Source of the DNA: Chamaea fasciata
Lineage: Eukaryota; Chordata; Aves; Passeriformes; Sylviidae
Assembly: GCA_029207755.1 (NCBI GenBank)
Contig: JARCOQ010000003.1
Location: 91,838,646-91,902,645 of the forward strand
Length of the DNA: 64,000 bases
Direction: 5' to 3'
Below, one piece after another: positions 20,914-33,506 of this stretch. Below the pieces are notes generated by a model that worked only from the letters and a program-made list of their open reading frames with translations, made no database searches and was not told where the DNA came from. Positions within the stretch are counted from its first letter, which is position 1; each line of letters starts with the position of its first letter. The translations under genes and the position numbers were made by a program.

Positions 20914-23466
20914 AGTTACACCTAATGATTTTTCTCTTAGGTAATATTTTTTTTTCTACACATAATATTTCATCAGGTCTTACATATGGATGAGTTAAAC
21001 AATGAACAAAAGTAACAGCCATTACTATACCCAAATGAGAGACAAAGACTGGTAAACTTCACAGTACCTGAATGATAATATGAAACTGCGTTTTGAAAAG
21101 GGTGTGTTTCTTTTTTTTCACAAAACATTTGGAGCCTGAGGTGTAGCTGTGAAATTAATTATTTGTTGGAAGTTAACCTTCTGCAAAGTATTGGTACTTT
21201 AGAATAGGCTGTTAAAAGAAGTGATAAGGAAATGTGTGTATATTCAAATCCTTAGGAAAATCCGATTTTAATAACTGTCTATTTGAGACTACCAGTTATT
21301 TTAGTGCAATTTTATATTTCTTGGAAATAATGTTTAACTTTCCAAGGTACTCTGTAGTGCTTAATTTAAAAGGATAGGTTTTGTGTTTTATCTCTTCATT
21401 CTCTTTTCAAAAATGTTCAGTCTGAAATTTGCCTTCTCACTGAAGTTAATAAAATAAGCAGAAATTATTAAAAGGTCAAAATAATTTACCATTCATTTAT
21501 TCTTCTCCTCCTGTGCTTACTTAGTGTCTGCCCTGTTGTTTGTCAGCATAGCTGCAGATTGCAATTTTCTTCTTCGTGCCATGCCACAGTGGTGAAAGTG
21601 AATGTACACTTGGGATTGAAGCCATCTATTATGGAAGCACTGGAATAGTTTATGAAGAGGACATGACTGCTCAGATACATCAAAGAGCAGCATTGCACTG
21701 AAGAACATACCCTGTGCTGAAATTCCCAGCAAGGAATGATGTTGTAATACACAATATTATTTCAGTGCATCTGAGGGTTCAATGCAATTTCAGAAAAAAA
21801 CCCATGTTCTAAGACATAAATTTTTTTTTAGTTCTTCTTTCAGCTTCAAATTTATAAAATACCTTTCATATTAGCAAGTCGCCAATTAACAATGCATAGT
21901 GTTTTGGAGCTTGTCTAAAACTCAGACCTTCATTTTGCTATTTGCTGTGAGTATGCTTATGATCTAAGGATATTCCCTTGAAGCTAGATCCAGACAAACA
22001 TTTAGGATCCTGTACTTAGGTAATGCAGTACTTAATTTTTCCAGCACACAGACTAAGACAGGAATTTGAAAAAGATACAAGGCCATTGCGTGTGGTGGAT
22101 GGGAGGACTTAGGCAAAATACTGCTGAGCCCTTGTCAATAGAAAAAAAAAGTTAAGATTCATAAAGCAGAGAAGAAAGTATAACAGCATAACCTGGAGTT
22201 TGAGTCATTCAGACTTGGTTCAGGAGAAACCCAAATTCAGTTCCCCCACTGAAAATAGTTTCTTCATTTTATATGAAATAGTCTTCATAAAATGACACCA
22301 CAATCTGCAGAACAGGAATAGAGCTGTGCCTTTCATCTGCGCTTCTGCTGGGCTAAACAACTATCTATTTCTGTCCATGTGCATATTCTGTCTAGCCTTA
22401 TAAATTTTCATCTTTTGCACAAAACTCGTACCTAACAAAAAAAAAAAATTGTTTTGAACACTTTTTCTGATCTTAGAGCTTGAGGTATTGTGTTCCTCTT
22501 AAAGGTGGGAGAGATTGGTTTCAATATTGGTTGATACAATAGGTTATTATAATAAAGTGAGTGCACTATCTTCCAACTCCTTGAAAGTAAAGGGAGCCTC
22601 TTACAGCTTGATTTTAGAGAAAGCAGTTGCTATTCTATATCAGCAGGAGCCCCATCCTTTCTTATATACTCTGATTACTCTGATTGTGAAATATAAAGCA
22701 ATGCTGTAATGTAGATACTTCTTGCTTTAGCAAGTAGCTGCTGCAGATGTATGTTTTCAATTTTTTTGCTTCCACTTAAACATGGATAGCACGAGAACAC
22801 CCAGCAGCAGACACAGTAAGTGGAGTATTGTGAAGGCATGCTGGAAGAGCTGGGGCTCTAGAAAGACAAATGGATTTTCTAGGGGCTTTTGAAGAAAAGT
22901 CTGTGGGAATGATCTGAGATTTCAGATGGTTGTAGGAAATGTCATTTAGTTTTGAGTGCCAGGAGAAGGTGAAAGCTGGAGGAAGAAGGGAGAGCAGCCT
23001 TGTTTTGTGTACTATCTTGATGAATTTCCAGAACTTTTTTTGCCACTGTTAGGGAGAATGGGATCAGGAAAGCTCGATCTGTGATATGATCCTCCTCCTT
23101 GTAGGATCCAAAAGATGACTGCTGTCTGAAGCTGAGACACAGATGGGCTTTTTCAGCCTGGAAAAACTTTTGTTAACAAGGAATATAAGTTAGGATGTTG
23201 GCTGAGGAGGCAGTTGGCTGCTCTGAGTTGCTGTTTATTTTGCCAACTGCCTTCCTCCAGCATTCTTGATAGATCCCACTGTGGATGACCTCACTAAAAA
23301 TGCTCCTTAGTGACCTGTTCAGCCACCTGCAAAAAAGAGACTCTTACAAGCTCCAAACTTAATATTCCTATGAGGAATGCAAATATAATGATATTTTGAA
23401 GGGATGAGATATACTACTGAATAACAGTACATATTAATATTTGAGATGAAGACAAAGGAGAGGACC
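20911..23466. other. Unique AT-rich DNA, possible very old CR1 trace
   Basis: No supported gene. Around 23,120-23,175 the phrases 'gaagctgagacacagatggg' and 'cagcctggaaaaac' resemble the G-L-F-S-L-E-K part of CR1 ORF2 on the plus strand, but the match is short and isolated. The minus open frames at 21,517-21,752 overlap each other and look like chance. Confidence 0.45.
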
Positions 23467-23514
23467 TTTTTTTTTTTTTTTTTTCTTTTTTCTTTTTTTT
23501 TTTTTTTCTTTTTT
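23467..23514 (+). repeat. T-rich pyrimidine tract (48 bp)
   Basis: T runs of 18, 6, 15 and 6 interrupted by single C bases. No retroposed body or target duplication is evident beside it. Confidence 0.95.
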
Positions 23515-26160
23515 GAGGGGAAGATTGTTTTGTAGTGTATCTGACAGAACTCAGTTTAAAATGCAAACTTTATTGTTTGGAAAACATAAAAATACACATT
23601 TGAACTTTCTATGGTTTCTCTCCTTCTGTTTTTCTATTCACAGATCAGAAAAATTGCAAGATATTCCCAAAGTGGGTTAAATCTTCAGTGTTCCTGAGAG
23701 TGTTATGCTGAAAACTGTTGCCTAGCTCTAAAGGGCCCCTGGCTGAGGCTCACCCAATTAGCCTACACTGATAGTTGCTGATAGGAGCATGGGTATTTTG
23801 GACATTGACAGTAGAGTGCTGAATCTGGTCTGCAAGTCTGTGCACTCTGCACAGGGTGACAACGAGCTGTATTTTCAACAGTGGCTCCACCTGTTAATGG
23901 GCTTGCAAGACACATGCTATGGTTTTTTTCCACACCATGTGATTCCTTTCTCTGTGGGATTCCTATAGACAGAAAGTTGGATCAACTAAGAAATCAGTCT
24001 GTATCATATGCTGAAGTGGCACTGAGAAGGTATGACAGTCTTCGGCAAACCATGTGCAAAGTTATCAATCCACAAAATGCCAAGCTAATTATTCTGCCTA
24101 GTGTAATTGTTCTGAAATGTGTTTTCATAATGGAAATGCTTTTAAAAGCATTCCAACTTCTCTTTTTTACTAACAGTGGTATTCCTCTTCCTATAAGAGA
24201 GCTGTAAATTGGTGGGTTTTCAATTTTTTTTCTCCTATCTCTTGTGTCAAAGAAGAATTAATGTCATAGACATCATATGAATCCTATGTGACAAGATCTA
24301 TGCAGCTGAAATTGAATGCAGAATGTCAAAACTTTGCTTACAATAATCTCATTAAACTTCTTCCATTGTGCTTTTGACCACAGTCATTACAATTTTGAAC
24401 TTTCAAGTTTTACTCCTCTAGGAGCATTGAGAAAGTAGGTGGAGTGCTTAGTCTGTGTTGTCTCTGTCAACAATATATCTTTTTATAGTAAATCCCTTTA
24501 TATTGTTAGAAGAAAACAAGACATACCTTTATTTCTTGAATATCTTTATTCTTTATCTTCTCTGACCTTTGTCAGACAAAAAGTTCAGGGCTGTAACTGT
24601 GATGTGAAGAATTTTGTGTCATTCTTTCTCTTTTATCCTTGTTCTTTAGAGAATTCTGAAGAATACTTTATGCTGTAGCCTGTGATCATTATTAGTGTTA
24701 GAGGCCAGAAAAAGCATTTTAATGCATCCACACTGACAGGTCAAGGTCATGTCACTGGACATGTGATGCCTAACAGGTAAATCACTCTGAAGTTTTAAGT
24801 TAGAAAACAGTGTTTTACAGCTGTAGCATGTCGCCACCTAGCTTTACTTATTTCTTTTTCTCCTTTAAAATTTGGCATTTGAAATGTCCTAGGTAATTCA
24901 TAGAACCATCTATATTCAGAGAAGTGTCTTCCTATCCATCAGCTACCTGCTTTTTTATCTTATGCCCACAGCCACTCTTTAATCTTTTAACTTATTTGAC
25001 TCATTTTGTCAATCCTGAGCTCATCTCATCCTCCCTTTAAAGAATATGCATCCAGTGCAGTTATTCCCATATGAGGTCTAAATTAATGATAAAACCCAGT
25101 GATCTGTTGAGACTGCTTTTTCAAGTTGCCTTTTAGGAAGGGAGGAGGAATGTGTACAGGCTACTATGAAAGGAACCATTGTTGTCTTAGACCACTTCTG
25201 TGAAAGTTCTCTTCTAATATCTTCCCCAGACTGCTCAGCTTGGATTAGTGTGGAGAATAACACATTTTGGGGTTCTAAAAAAGCAAAAGCATTGGAATTT
25301 TTCTTTTTAAGAGTTAATTTGTTGGATAAAATGTATGGGAGCTGGTTCTGCTGTCTCCTTAATTGCTACAATACAGTGACAGTCTCATCAGATCACCATT
25401 TATATCCTGTGCCAGATCAGCATTTTTATCAAATGATCTCACTATAATACTCAAATAACTTCAAGCTGATCCAAAATTATGAATATTGTAACATCCTACT
25501 CTCTATTTTTCATTACTGATTATTTTCATGATAGATTTCCATTACACATAAAAAAATCAAATGTGGTTGGAAGACAGGATTATTTTCCTAAACTGATTAT
25601 CAACCTCAGACTTTTACCTAATTTGTGAAACCTAAAATTTAAGAAATTAAGTTTATTGCCATTCAATTATTAACAACTCTGTTGTAAAATTATTTTCTAT
25701 TATATTGTATTTGCATATTATATATATATATATTTATTTATTTTATATAGTATTATATTGTTTTATAAATTAATGGCAAGGATTTTTTTTAACCACAGTA
25801 ATTTAACCAAGATTGGTCTCACAAAATGCACAAGGCAGATTGAAAACAATGGTGGCTTAATCATGTATAGCATTTCTATATTTGGGGATTCTAGAGGATT
25901 TGCCTCCTTTCCTCTTGTCTGTTTTAATAGTTACGTAACTTTTGTGGTTTGCCCTACAGACTTCAAGGTCAGCTGGAGAGCAGGCAAATCCTTTCTCTGC
26001 TTCTTTGCTTTTCTAAGATTATGTAAACAGACTTCCAGAAAATACACCCCTTTTCCTTCCTTCTCCCTCTGAGAAGCTAACAGTTCAGCAGGTCAGTACT
26101 GGCGAGAATATTTCAAGGATGACTAATAATTAGATGCCCTTTAGAGAAATGGGAGACTCA
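23515..26160. other. Unique AT-rich DNA, no gene recognised
   Basis: No supported gene. A short (TA) tract lies at 25,720-25,733. The open frames at 23,881-24,207, 24,439-24,678, 25,166-25,447 and 25,758-26,072 (all plus, 79-108 codons) have no domain I recognise, and no good splice sites or start context favour them. Confidence 0.5.
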
Positions 26161-26240
26161 GCATAAAAAGAACTTACACAAACCAACTCTGTGCTCTGCT
26201 GAAGGGAATTTCTCAGCTCTTCTCCCCGGTATGTAAAAAG
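26161..26240 (+). promoter_or_regulatory. Possible TATA-type promoter and 5' leader
   Basis: 'gcataaaaagaac' at 26,161-26,173 is TATA-like and lies about 70 bases before the ATG of the candidate first exon. The stretch to 26,300 holds several CpGs (in ggcgag just upstream, ccccgg, gccgac, aagcgt, cctcgg) in a CpG-poor window. This is suggestive only. Confidence 0.15.
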
Positions 26241-26306
26241 ATGCCGACTTGTAATCCTTTACTCTCAAGCGTTCCTCAGCTGATATCTGAGCCTCGGAAA
26301 AAAAAA
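26241..26306 (+). CDS. Candidate first coding exon (22 codons), gene unknown
   Basis: ATG at 26,241 opens 22 codons (begins MPTCNPLL, ends SEPRKKK) that run directly into 'AAA|GTAAGAGC', a near-consensus donor at 26,307, at a codon boundary. The preceding context is 'aaaaag|atg', with A at -3. A TATA-like element and locally raised CpG lie upstream. I do not recognise the peptide. Against it: the poly-A run before the donor weakens the splice call, no second exon was located, and 22 codons without a stop are easily reached by chance. An alternative first exon of a larger gene is the most interesting reading. Confidence 0.17.
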
Positions 26307-26425
26307 GTAAGAGCTTCCTATAGTTGCAAATTTAGTTTAGGAACTTAGAATTACTTCAGTTGATGTTAGACATAGAAATATTTTACTTAGTAAATGGAAT
26401 TGTCTAAATTTTGGTTTTCTAGACT

Positions 26426-26609
26426 TGGTTTAGCACCAAATGAGGACGGAGTGTTTAGTGTGTTCTGAGAGTACCTGAAAATCAAAATTTCGGCCCCAGT
26501 TCACCTACTCATGCTCTCAAAAGGTGACAGTTTTCCAGTGCTCAGAAGTGGATAGTTTATGAGGAGCTAACATTTAACACAAGATATAAAAACATATGAG
26601 TTTATCAGG
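26426..26609 (+). repeat. Local direct repeat, copy 1
   Basis: 184 bases beginning 'ttggtttagcaccaaatga' and ending 'gagtttatcagg' recur at 27,904-28,109. Shared blocks include 'gtttag', 'aatcaaaattt', 'ctcaaaaggtgaca', 'ttttccagtgctcagaagt' and 'gaggagctaacatttaacac'. Divergence by eye is roughly 10-15%, plus one indel. It is not CR1, LTR or simple sequence and I do not recognise it. Confidence 0.93.
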
Positions 26610-27903
26610 TTACACAGCTGTGCAAAACAAAAATAAGCTGCAAATAGAGGATAAACATACTAGTCATAAGATTTACTTAGGTTAATGGATTTAGAACTAT
26701 TCCATGAAAATTATTTTTAACACCTGGTAGCTCAGGTTATTGAGGTGTGAAGCACAACAATTGGATTAGTCCTACATATTCATTTTTAGATATACACAGT
26801 CAAATACGTATAGGTTTTACGGCACAAATAGGTTACATGGTCCAGCTCATCTCAGGACATTAATAAACCAAGTTATCTAGATATCACAGATTTTTCAGTT
26901 ATTGAAGGTTTGGCTAAGACTTTCCCTTCAGGAATGATTTGATTCTGCTTCAGGATTTGCTTGAAATCTTGCACAAACTACACTAGTCAAAGATTATATA
27001 TGTTTTGGTGAGCATCTGTCACAACTAAAGATTGAAACAACTCTGTAAATTTTGAATTAGTTTAAAAGTTGCCTTATAATTTAGGTTTCTTCTTATCAGT
27101 AAGGTCAAATCAATTTTTTTTTTTCATTCCATCAAACTTCCACATTATTGTGCTGGCATTATTTGAATATGTAAATCAGAAATATAGATACACATATTGT
27201 AGCCAAACTGACATGGAGTGCTTGCTCTGCCATTGAAACTCTCTCTTGGATACAAAGTGTGTATAACAATACTTGTGATGCTGCACAATTGCACCAAGCT
27301 AAAGCAAGCCAAAAGAAACCTTTAGGCAGGCCAAGACTAATCCAAAGAAATCCTGATTGATGTGGAGACCTGTGGTAGGAATATTGGTCTGTAAAGCCCA
27401 GTAAAGAAATCTTTGGATATTTTAATCTCTATCAATGCTGGGAAAAATTAAGACAGAAATTAGGAAAAAGGTGTTATTGGCTTTCACCCACCACAGCTCA
27501 AGAAGACCTTTTGACATATTTCTTCTTATATTAAACATGTATTTATTGATGCATAACTTCCATAGAATTATTGTCAATGTTGATTTTTTTTCCAGAGAGT
27601 TATTGAAAATAATCCAGCACCAGAGCTCTATGCATCTCCAAAGCTTGCTGCAATTTTAGTTCCAAAATTCACAGTTAGAAACAAAGTCTCCATATTAGAA
27701 AATCATAGAAGTAATGTTTAAAAAAGACAGTTAACTCAAACTCCAAGATTTTATATGAATATTAGCAACCTATTACATGCAGAGTGTAGTTTTTCTAGCC
27801 ATTTGTTTTATTTTGTGAATCCAGTTCCTTCAGAATAACATTCTTAACATCTTGACTTCACTTTATTTTTAGACAAGAGACTTACCTCTGGTCATCGTTT
27901 CCA

Positions 27904-28109
27904 TTGGTTAGCACCAAATGATGGTGGAGTGTTTAGTTTTTTCTGAAAGTACCTAAGAATCAAAATTTCAGCCCCAGTCCATGTACTCATGTTCTCAAAA
28001 GGTGACAATTTTCCAGTGCTCAGAAGTCGAAATGATGATGTTTATGTTTGCAACACTGAGTGAGGAGCTAACATTTAACACAAGATGTAAAATATATGAG
28101 TTTATCAGG
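27904..28109 (+). repeat. Local direct repeat, copy 2
   Basis: Second copy of the 26,426-26,609 sequence in the same orientation, about 1.48 kb downstream. It carries about 24 extra bases in the middle ('aatgatgatgtttatgtttg' and neighbours), where copy 1 has 'gatagttta'. The sequence between the copies (26,610-27,903) looks unique. Either an old segmental duplication or two copies of an uncatalogued interspersed repeat. Confidence 0.93.
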
Positions 28110-28896
28110 CAACAGATTATGATTGTTTGGATAAATCACATATTTGGTTCCTTTCTTGAACAAAATTCTAATTATAAATAGGAAATTGAGTTTAAGTAAA
28201 CAATGTCTTTCTTGCAAAAGCAAGTGTCTTGGTTTTTTCCCAGAACCTGTTTTTTTTTTCATTCCTTTAAGAAATACACATATATTTTTATTGTTTTCTG
28301 TATGATTTTGACAAAATGGTCTTTAGGTTCTTTTTATCTGGTTATCTTGAAGAAGCAATTTAAACCTCCCTTCCCTGTTCCTACAAGTTTAAGTTGGAGC
28401 AATGTATGCATTTTAATTGGGTTATTCTTACTATTAAGAACAGAAACCTATTTTCCTCTACTACTATTACTTGTTAGACTGTAAACAAAGACCCAAATAG
28501 TTATTAATATGAATAATTTTTTTAAAAAACCCAATCTTTTTACCTGTTGCTATGATTTTTTGTTATTTTACAGCTGTCCATATCTGCCCTTAAATTTTAT
28601 AGTCAACCATCTGTAAAGGAATTATTTGTAATGTTTCAAATATGTCTAACACTAACTGAGCGCACTTTTCAGTGCAATAATAAATTATACTTTTTTTAGA
28701 GTATCTTCTAAACCCGAATAAGTTTATTTTGCAATTAACCTGAACTCAGAATATTTACTGTGTATTGTTTTTTAATGTCAGATGATGAGAGAACTCATGT
28801 GTCTTTAACAAAAGCAAATTGTTTACTCATTCAAGGATTCTGTTCCAAGCTCTGTGTCTGAATGAATTCCAAATCAGCAGTTCTATTGAGTTGCAT

Positions 28897-28910
28897 GGCA
28901 ATCGATTGCC
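28897..28910. repeat. Perfect 14-bp palindrome
   Basis: 'ggcaatcgattgcc' equals its own reverse complement. It lies just before a C/T-rich tract (28,941-28,980). Confidence 0.9.
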
Positions 28911-29842
28911 TTTTATATGAGATGAATGGTCGTGTTCAACACATTCCCCCCCTTTGTCCCCCATCCTTTTTTTTTCCTTTTGGCCCACCGCCTTAGATGC
29001 CATCACCCAAAGCTGTTAGTCCCAAATGAGGTTCTGTTTAGTGGCTATCAGCCACTCCCAGATTTTCACTGCATATAAATGAATGTATTAAGAATTGGAG
29101 ATGTGATGTGGATTTATAAACCTGAGCTGTATTAAAAAAAAAGTCCAAATATGTGGAGGAATATTTTCCAATGGGGCCCCTAAGAGGATGATTAGCAGAA
29201 CATTTTTCTGTTTCCAACTATGGGAATGTTACTAATTGTAAAATAGGTTTCGTTTTCATGTGACAAGATTAGTATCCAGCTTATGGAGATGTCCATCCTT
29301 GAGAAATGCATACCTTTCCTTTTATCAATGATGTGCCTTTATATGAGCCTGTTTAACTGCATTGGACAAAGCTTGTAACAGTTCCCTGCTTTATGTATTG
29401 GAGGGCAGGGATAGTGATGTTTTTATTTGTTTAATGGTTGTTTCAGAAGAGAGGCTATGTGTCTTTCACTCTTGAATCATTGTCAAGAGTCCCCATTCCT
29501 CAAAGTTTGCCAATTACTAGAATCCTTTCAGTGCTCCAAAGAACCCTGCAGGAGCACAGTGAAATGCACTAAACATACACTTTGCAGCCCAACAGTGGCA
29601 TTCAAAAAAGACTATAAGTGGGTGCATAAGGCATCCACAAACATGAAACTGTGCTTGCATAACTTCCACTTCATGCTATATTGCAAAGTGTTATATAAAT
29701 GTCACTTTTGTATTATCTGACAATAAGATGACTTGGTATTAACATCACAATTTCTACAGCGGTGTTATCCCCATTTTGCACCGAGAACAGTTGTATTAAT
29801 GGGAACAAATTCTGTTTAGCAATGGACATACCAATTTCATTG

Positions 29843-29862
29843 GGAGTGCTTGGGAGCACTCC
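29843..29862. repeat. 8-bp inverted repeat with 4-base loop
   Basis: 'ggagtgct' (29,843-29,850) and 'agcactcc' (29,855-29,862) flank the loop 'tggg': a compact, perfect hairpin. Confidence 0.85.
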
Positions 29863-31357
29863 ACATTTTAATCATATGAATAATCATGCAAGGTGAGTCT
29901 TCCTGTAACTGATACCTGGTTCACGTTGGTGTACAGTGAAAAGTTTTCATTCTGGAGCACAGGCATTCAAAGACCTCTTGATGTATGTTGAATGTTTAAA
30001 TTTTTCTGAGAGAATACTAAGATTCTTTGTCTTTTAAAGGATGTTCTGACATGACCACTGATTTTGATTTATGGTACTGTTAAGGACCTTTTTATTGGAA
30101 AATAAAGAAATATCTGTGTTAGTGTCACCTTTGTTTTGCACCTCCATGTAACCCCAGTATGTCCTTCATTTCTTGGCAATTTGCAATTCCTTCTTTCTGC
30201 TGGTAGGCTAAGATTTTTTTTCCTGCACCGCCTGAGCAAGTGTGGTTGTGAAATGGGTGCATAGCCCTATGTCTAAAATTCAGCACTCCATCCTGCTCTT
30301 TAAATCCTGAAATCCTCTCCCTTGGATGAACATCTTTAGATTCAACAAGTGTTTGAAAAGTCTACAATCCTGGTCTAGGGTTTCCACAGATGATGTAACT
30401 AACCTATTCCCCCTTTATCCTTCCCTTCATGTAAAATCTTCCACTCCTCTTTCTAGTATGTCATTGGAAACCCTTCACTGACTTCACCTTTGTTCTTATA
30501 TGTGAATTCCAACCTTCGTTCCCATCTTTAAAGTCAGATGCTGTTGCTCAGTGCATCTAGTTTCTGTTCAAGCACCTTTGCTCTGCCAAGTCTTCTTTCC
30601 TCTGTGCCCCGTTTATTCACTTCACCCCCAACCATTTTTCTGCTGTGCCTTTGATAGTTCCACTCCACAATGTAGTAATCGCAGCCCCTTCCTGTGGGTC
30701 AAGCACTCTGTCTTTAAATTCACTTTTTTCACTTCATTTCATACTTTTTACTTTAATGGACTTACACTGTCTCTGTCTGACCCAACTCATACCTTTTATC
30801 CCATAGACAATTGCAGACGCCTCAGTCCCAAGTGTTTTAAAATCATGAATAACTGCATTATAGATCATTTACATGGTTTAATATAGAATAAAAAATATTT
30901 CTATAAATAGAAAATGGCATAAATAAGCTTAAAGAGCCCTGTGTTGCCTTTAAGAGTGAAACTAGATACATTACCTGGGTATTAGCCTCTACATCAGCAC
31001 TTCCTACTTTAGCAAGTACGTGGAGCCTTACCTAGGATTAACTGTCTGGATTTCTTCTTCCTCCATTAGATCATGCTTGACTTGGCCATAAAGACCAAAA
31101 AATCACTTTTGATTGACAGCAGGTATATTCACTTTAGGACAAAAGACTGTGGTAGAACGTTGGCTCCCATGTTACAGGTAGTTCGAAAATTCTGGTATAC
31201 TAATCCAATTTTCATTCAAGCTCCTGCTAGACTTGAGGCTCACACAGAGGCTTGTAACCTGACATGCCAGCATAGGCAAATCCAGAACCTACTTTGTTTA
31301 TGTTAGTTTACATATAACAGGGGAAAAAATTGGAAAAAAGAAATCGTGAATTATAGA

Positions 31358-31360
<3 letters not shown>

Positions 31361-31398
<38 letters not shown>
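31361..31398 (+). repeat. T38 homopolymer
   Basis: 38 uninterrupted T bases. On the minus strand this is an A tail, but the sequence on the other side (31,399 onward) shows no processed gene copy that I recognise. Confidence 0.98.
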
Positions 31399-31399
<1 letters not shown>

Positions 31400-33506
31400 T
31401 TACGCTCAGCTAGTCTAGAGCGGGTAATTTGTTTGTAAGCTTTGCAAAATGCCATGCAATTAGAGTGCTAAGGATAATCAACAAGAGAAAATGCCTGTCA
31501 AAAACTGAAATTTACTATTTCACATATATTTTGTTGTTAGAACTTTCCAGGCAAACTTGAAATTATCTCTTTTTTGGGTCAATGGTGTACTGCATTCTCT
31601 AAAGATCTATAGATCAGAGGTCAAGTATGATGGGATTGATATAAACCACCGAGATCTGAAATCAGGGGTAGTTTTTGTGAATGGTCCTACTTCACTAAGA
31701 ATTTCTGTTTATTTGGCTGCCTTGATGCCAACATAATTTTCGGACAACTTTTAGAAACTTTACCGGCCAAGACTAGAAATTCTCAGTAAATTAATATGTT
31801 TAGCCTATAAATGAGATTAATACAAAAGGAATAAAGCTTATTATCCAAGATAATTGATGAGCTAGAAAACACTTATTATGGTCTCTTGTGTGTATCTGTG
31901 TGTGTGTGTGTGTATATGTGTATGTGGCTCTCACTTACCTTACAGACCAGAGTAGTACCATAAATGTCTTTTGAAATGTATATATTTAGACTTAAAAAAG
32001 AGTAAAATTGCTCATTTACAACTTAATGATTTCTTTCAAGACATTGCACAGTACTTTGACATGAGCAGTTGCAGGTTGCTGTATCAGTCTTTGCCATACA
32101 TAATTATGTGCTTATTCGTGTTAAATATTTTAACAAAACTATAGTGTAGATGTGGATTTCTAAATGTTACTGCTCTTATCTTTCCCACATAAATGAATGA
32201 ATAATGGAGGGGACTACTTACAAAATAATTAATTGCAAAGTATTTCTTCATGTTAGCTGCCAAAGTCTGACACGTGCTTTGAATTTTTCAAGCTGGAAAT
32301 AATATCAGATTTTTAATATTAAATTAAAAACAAAAGGTAACGCATATATTTTTAAAATTTACTTTTGACAAATATACAAGTAATTTTGGTCACTTCAGTT
32401 GAACCATGTTGTGATTTTGCCAGAGTAGTAGATTGCATTTTGGCCATGGGAAACAAAGAAATGCTTTTACCTTTTTAAAGGATTACCCAGAGACCTTACA
32501 ACTTTGATAATGCATATTCAGCATTGTAACGCTGCTTATTATGTATACTTTTAGAATGGATTTTCATTTGCTAGGTCATGTTTATGATCAATTTCTGAAA
32601 AACCTTTAAAATAGGAGACTCAGGACCTAATTCCTCAAGAGCAGTATTCTATCAGACACATGGAATAGAAAGCAGTGTAGGGGATTTTACTATATTTTGA
32701 GTCATTTCCATGGAACCCGCTGTCAAGTGAACAAGGCAGAGGATTTCCATTTGTAAGTTTTATATCAAATAATGATGAAAGTGTCAATCTTGCTGTATTT
32801 TTCAATTCCGAAAAGGCCCCCAAAGCCAGGAGGGTTCTGATACAACTGTTTTCTACACACTGGGTTTGGTAAAATATCTTTTGTCTCTTCTGGTAGCCAA
32901 TTCCACTCACTCCCAGTAGACTGTGAATGTAAAATTTCCAATTAGTGTTTATACAATCAATATTATGTGCTGAGAAGTCCACTTTCATATGAAGAAATTT
33001 CCGTTCTCATGGCAAAGTCTTCTAAAGCTTCCTCAGGAGTGTCCTCACTGTATAGAGATGCATCTGAAGAAAGCAAAGTTTAGCACTGCTTCTTCTGCTT
33101 CTTCCACCTGCTGCTGCTAGAAGTACAAAATACTTTAGTAGAGTTCATTTAAACATCTCTGTTTGCTTTTATTGCTATGGTTTGTTTTTTTCTTTAATGT
33201 ATCATCAATGTATTTTACTGAATGCCAGACAGAACTCCTTGCTACTCAGCTGTAAAAAAGAAATAAGAAAGACCATCTTTAGGCATCTTGTTTCTACCAC
33301 TCTTTTAAGAACTATAAATATTTCAAGTACTTTCAATGCTTGTGAATAAAGTTCCCAGCTCTTTAAGTGATGCTTTTCAGAAATAGTCTAACTTAAGGGA
33401 ATTGAGCTTAGTTCAGCTTTCCTCAGCATCCATATAAGCCACATTTTAAAGTGTACTATGTTAGGGAATACATATCTGGGTGAGACATCAAAAATGCTTC
33501 CTTAAT
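31399..33506. other. Unique AT-rich DNA, no gene recognised
   Basis: No supported gene. The longest frame, 32,635-32,988 (minus, 117 codons), has no recognisable domain, Kozak context or splice pattern, and I treat it as chance. The (TG)n tract at 31,888-31,926 is listed separately. Confidence 0.5.
31888..31926 (+). repeat. Interrupted (TG)n microsatellite
   Basis: TG/TA alternation with a core of about nine TG units, flanked by 'tgtatc' and 'tatatgtgtatg' interruptions. Confidence 0.9.

Larger units (their letters stand above)
28110..31360. other. Unique DNA, partly conserved-looking, no gene recognised
   Basis: No supported gene. The parts at 28,860-29,100 and 29,430-29,900 have even composition, several palindromes and AT-rich homeodomain-like words, as conserved non-coding DNA often has. 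30,270-30,840 is pyrimidine-rich on the plus strand; its 111-codon open frame (30,551-30,886) reflects this bias and lacks a usable ATG at its start. Confidence 0.5.

Noticed and set aside
23120..23180. Possible old CR1 ORF2 fragment
   Set aside because: Only two short phrases match; kept as a note in the region entry rather than called.
30551..30886. 111-codon plus-strand frame
   Set aside because: Starts at GTG rather than ATG, lies in pyrimidine-rich sequence that depletes stops, and has no domain.
31932..31990. Minus-strand splice-like pair around a short open stretch
   Set aside because: Donor 'TAAG|GTAAGT' is good, but the peptide is AT-biased and such pairs recur by chance elsewhere in the window.
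32635..32988. 117-codon minus-strand frame
   Set aside because: No recognisable domain, splice sites or start context; within the range expected by chance in 64 kb.
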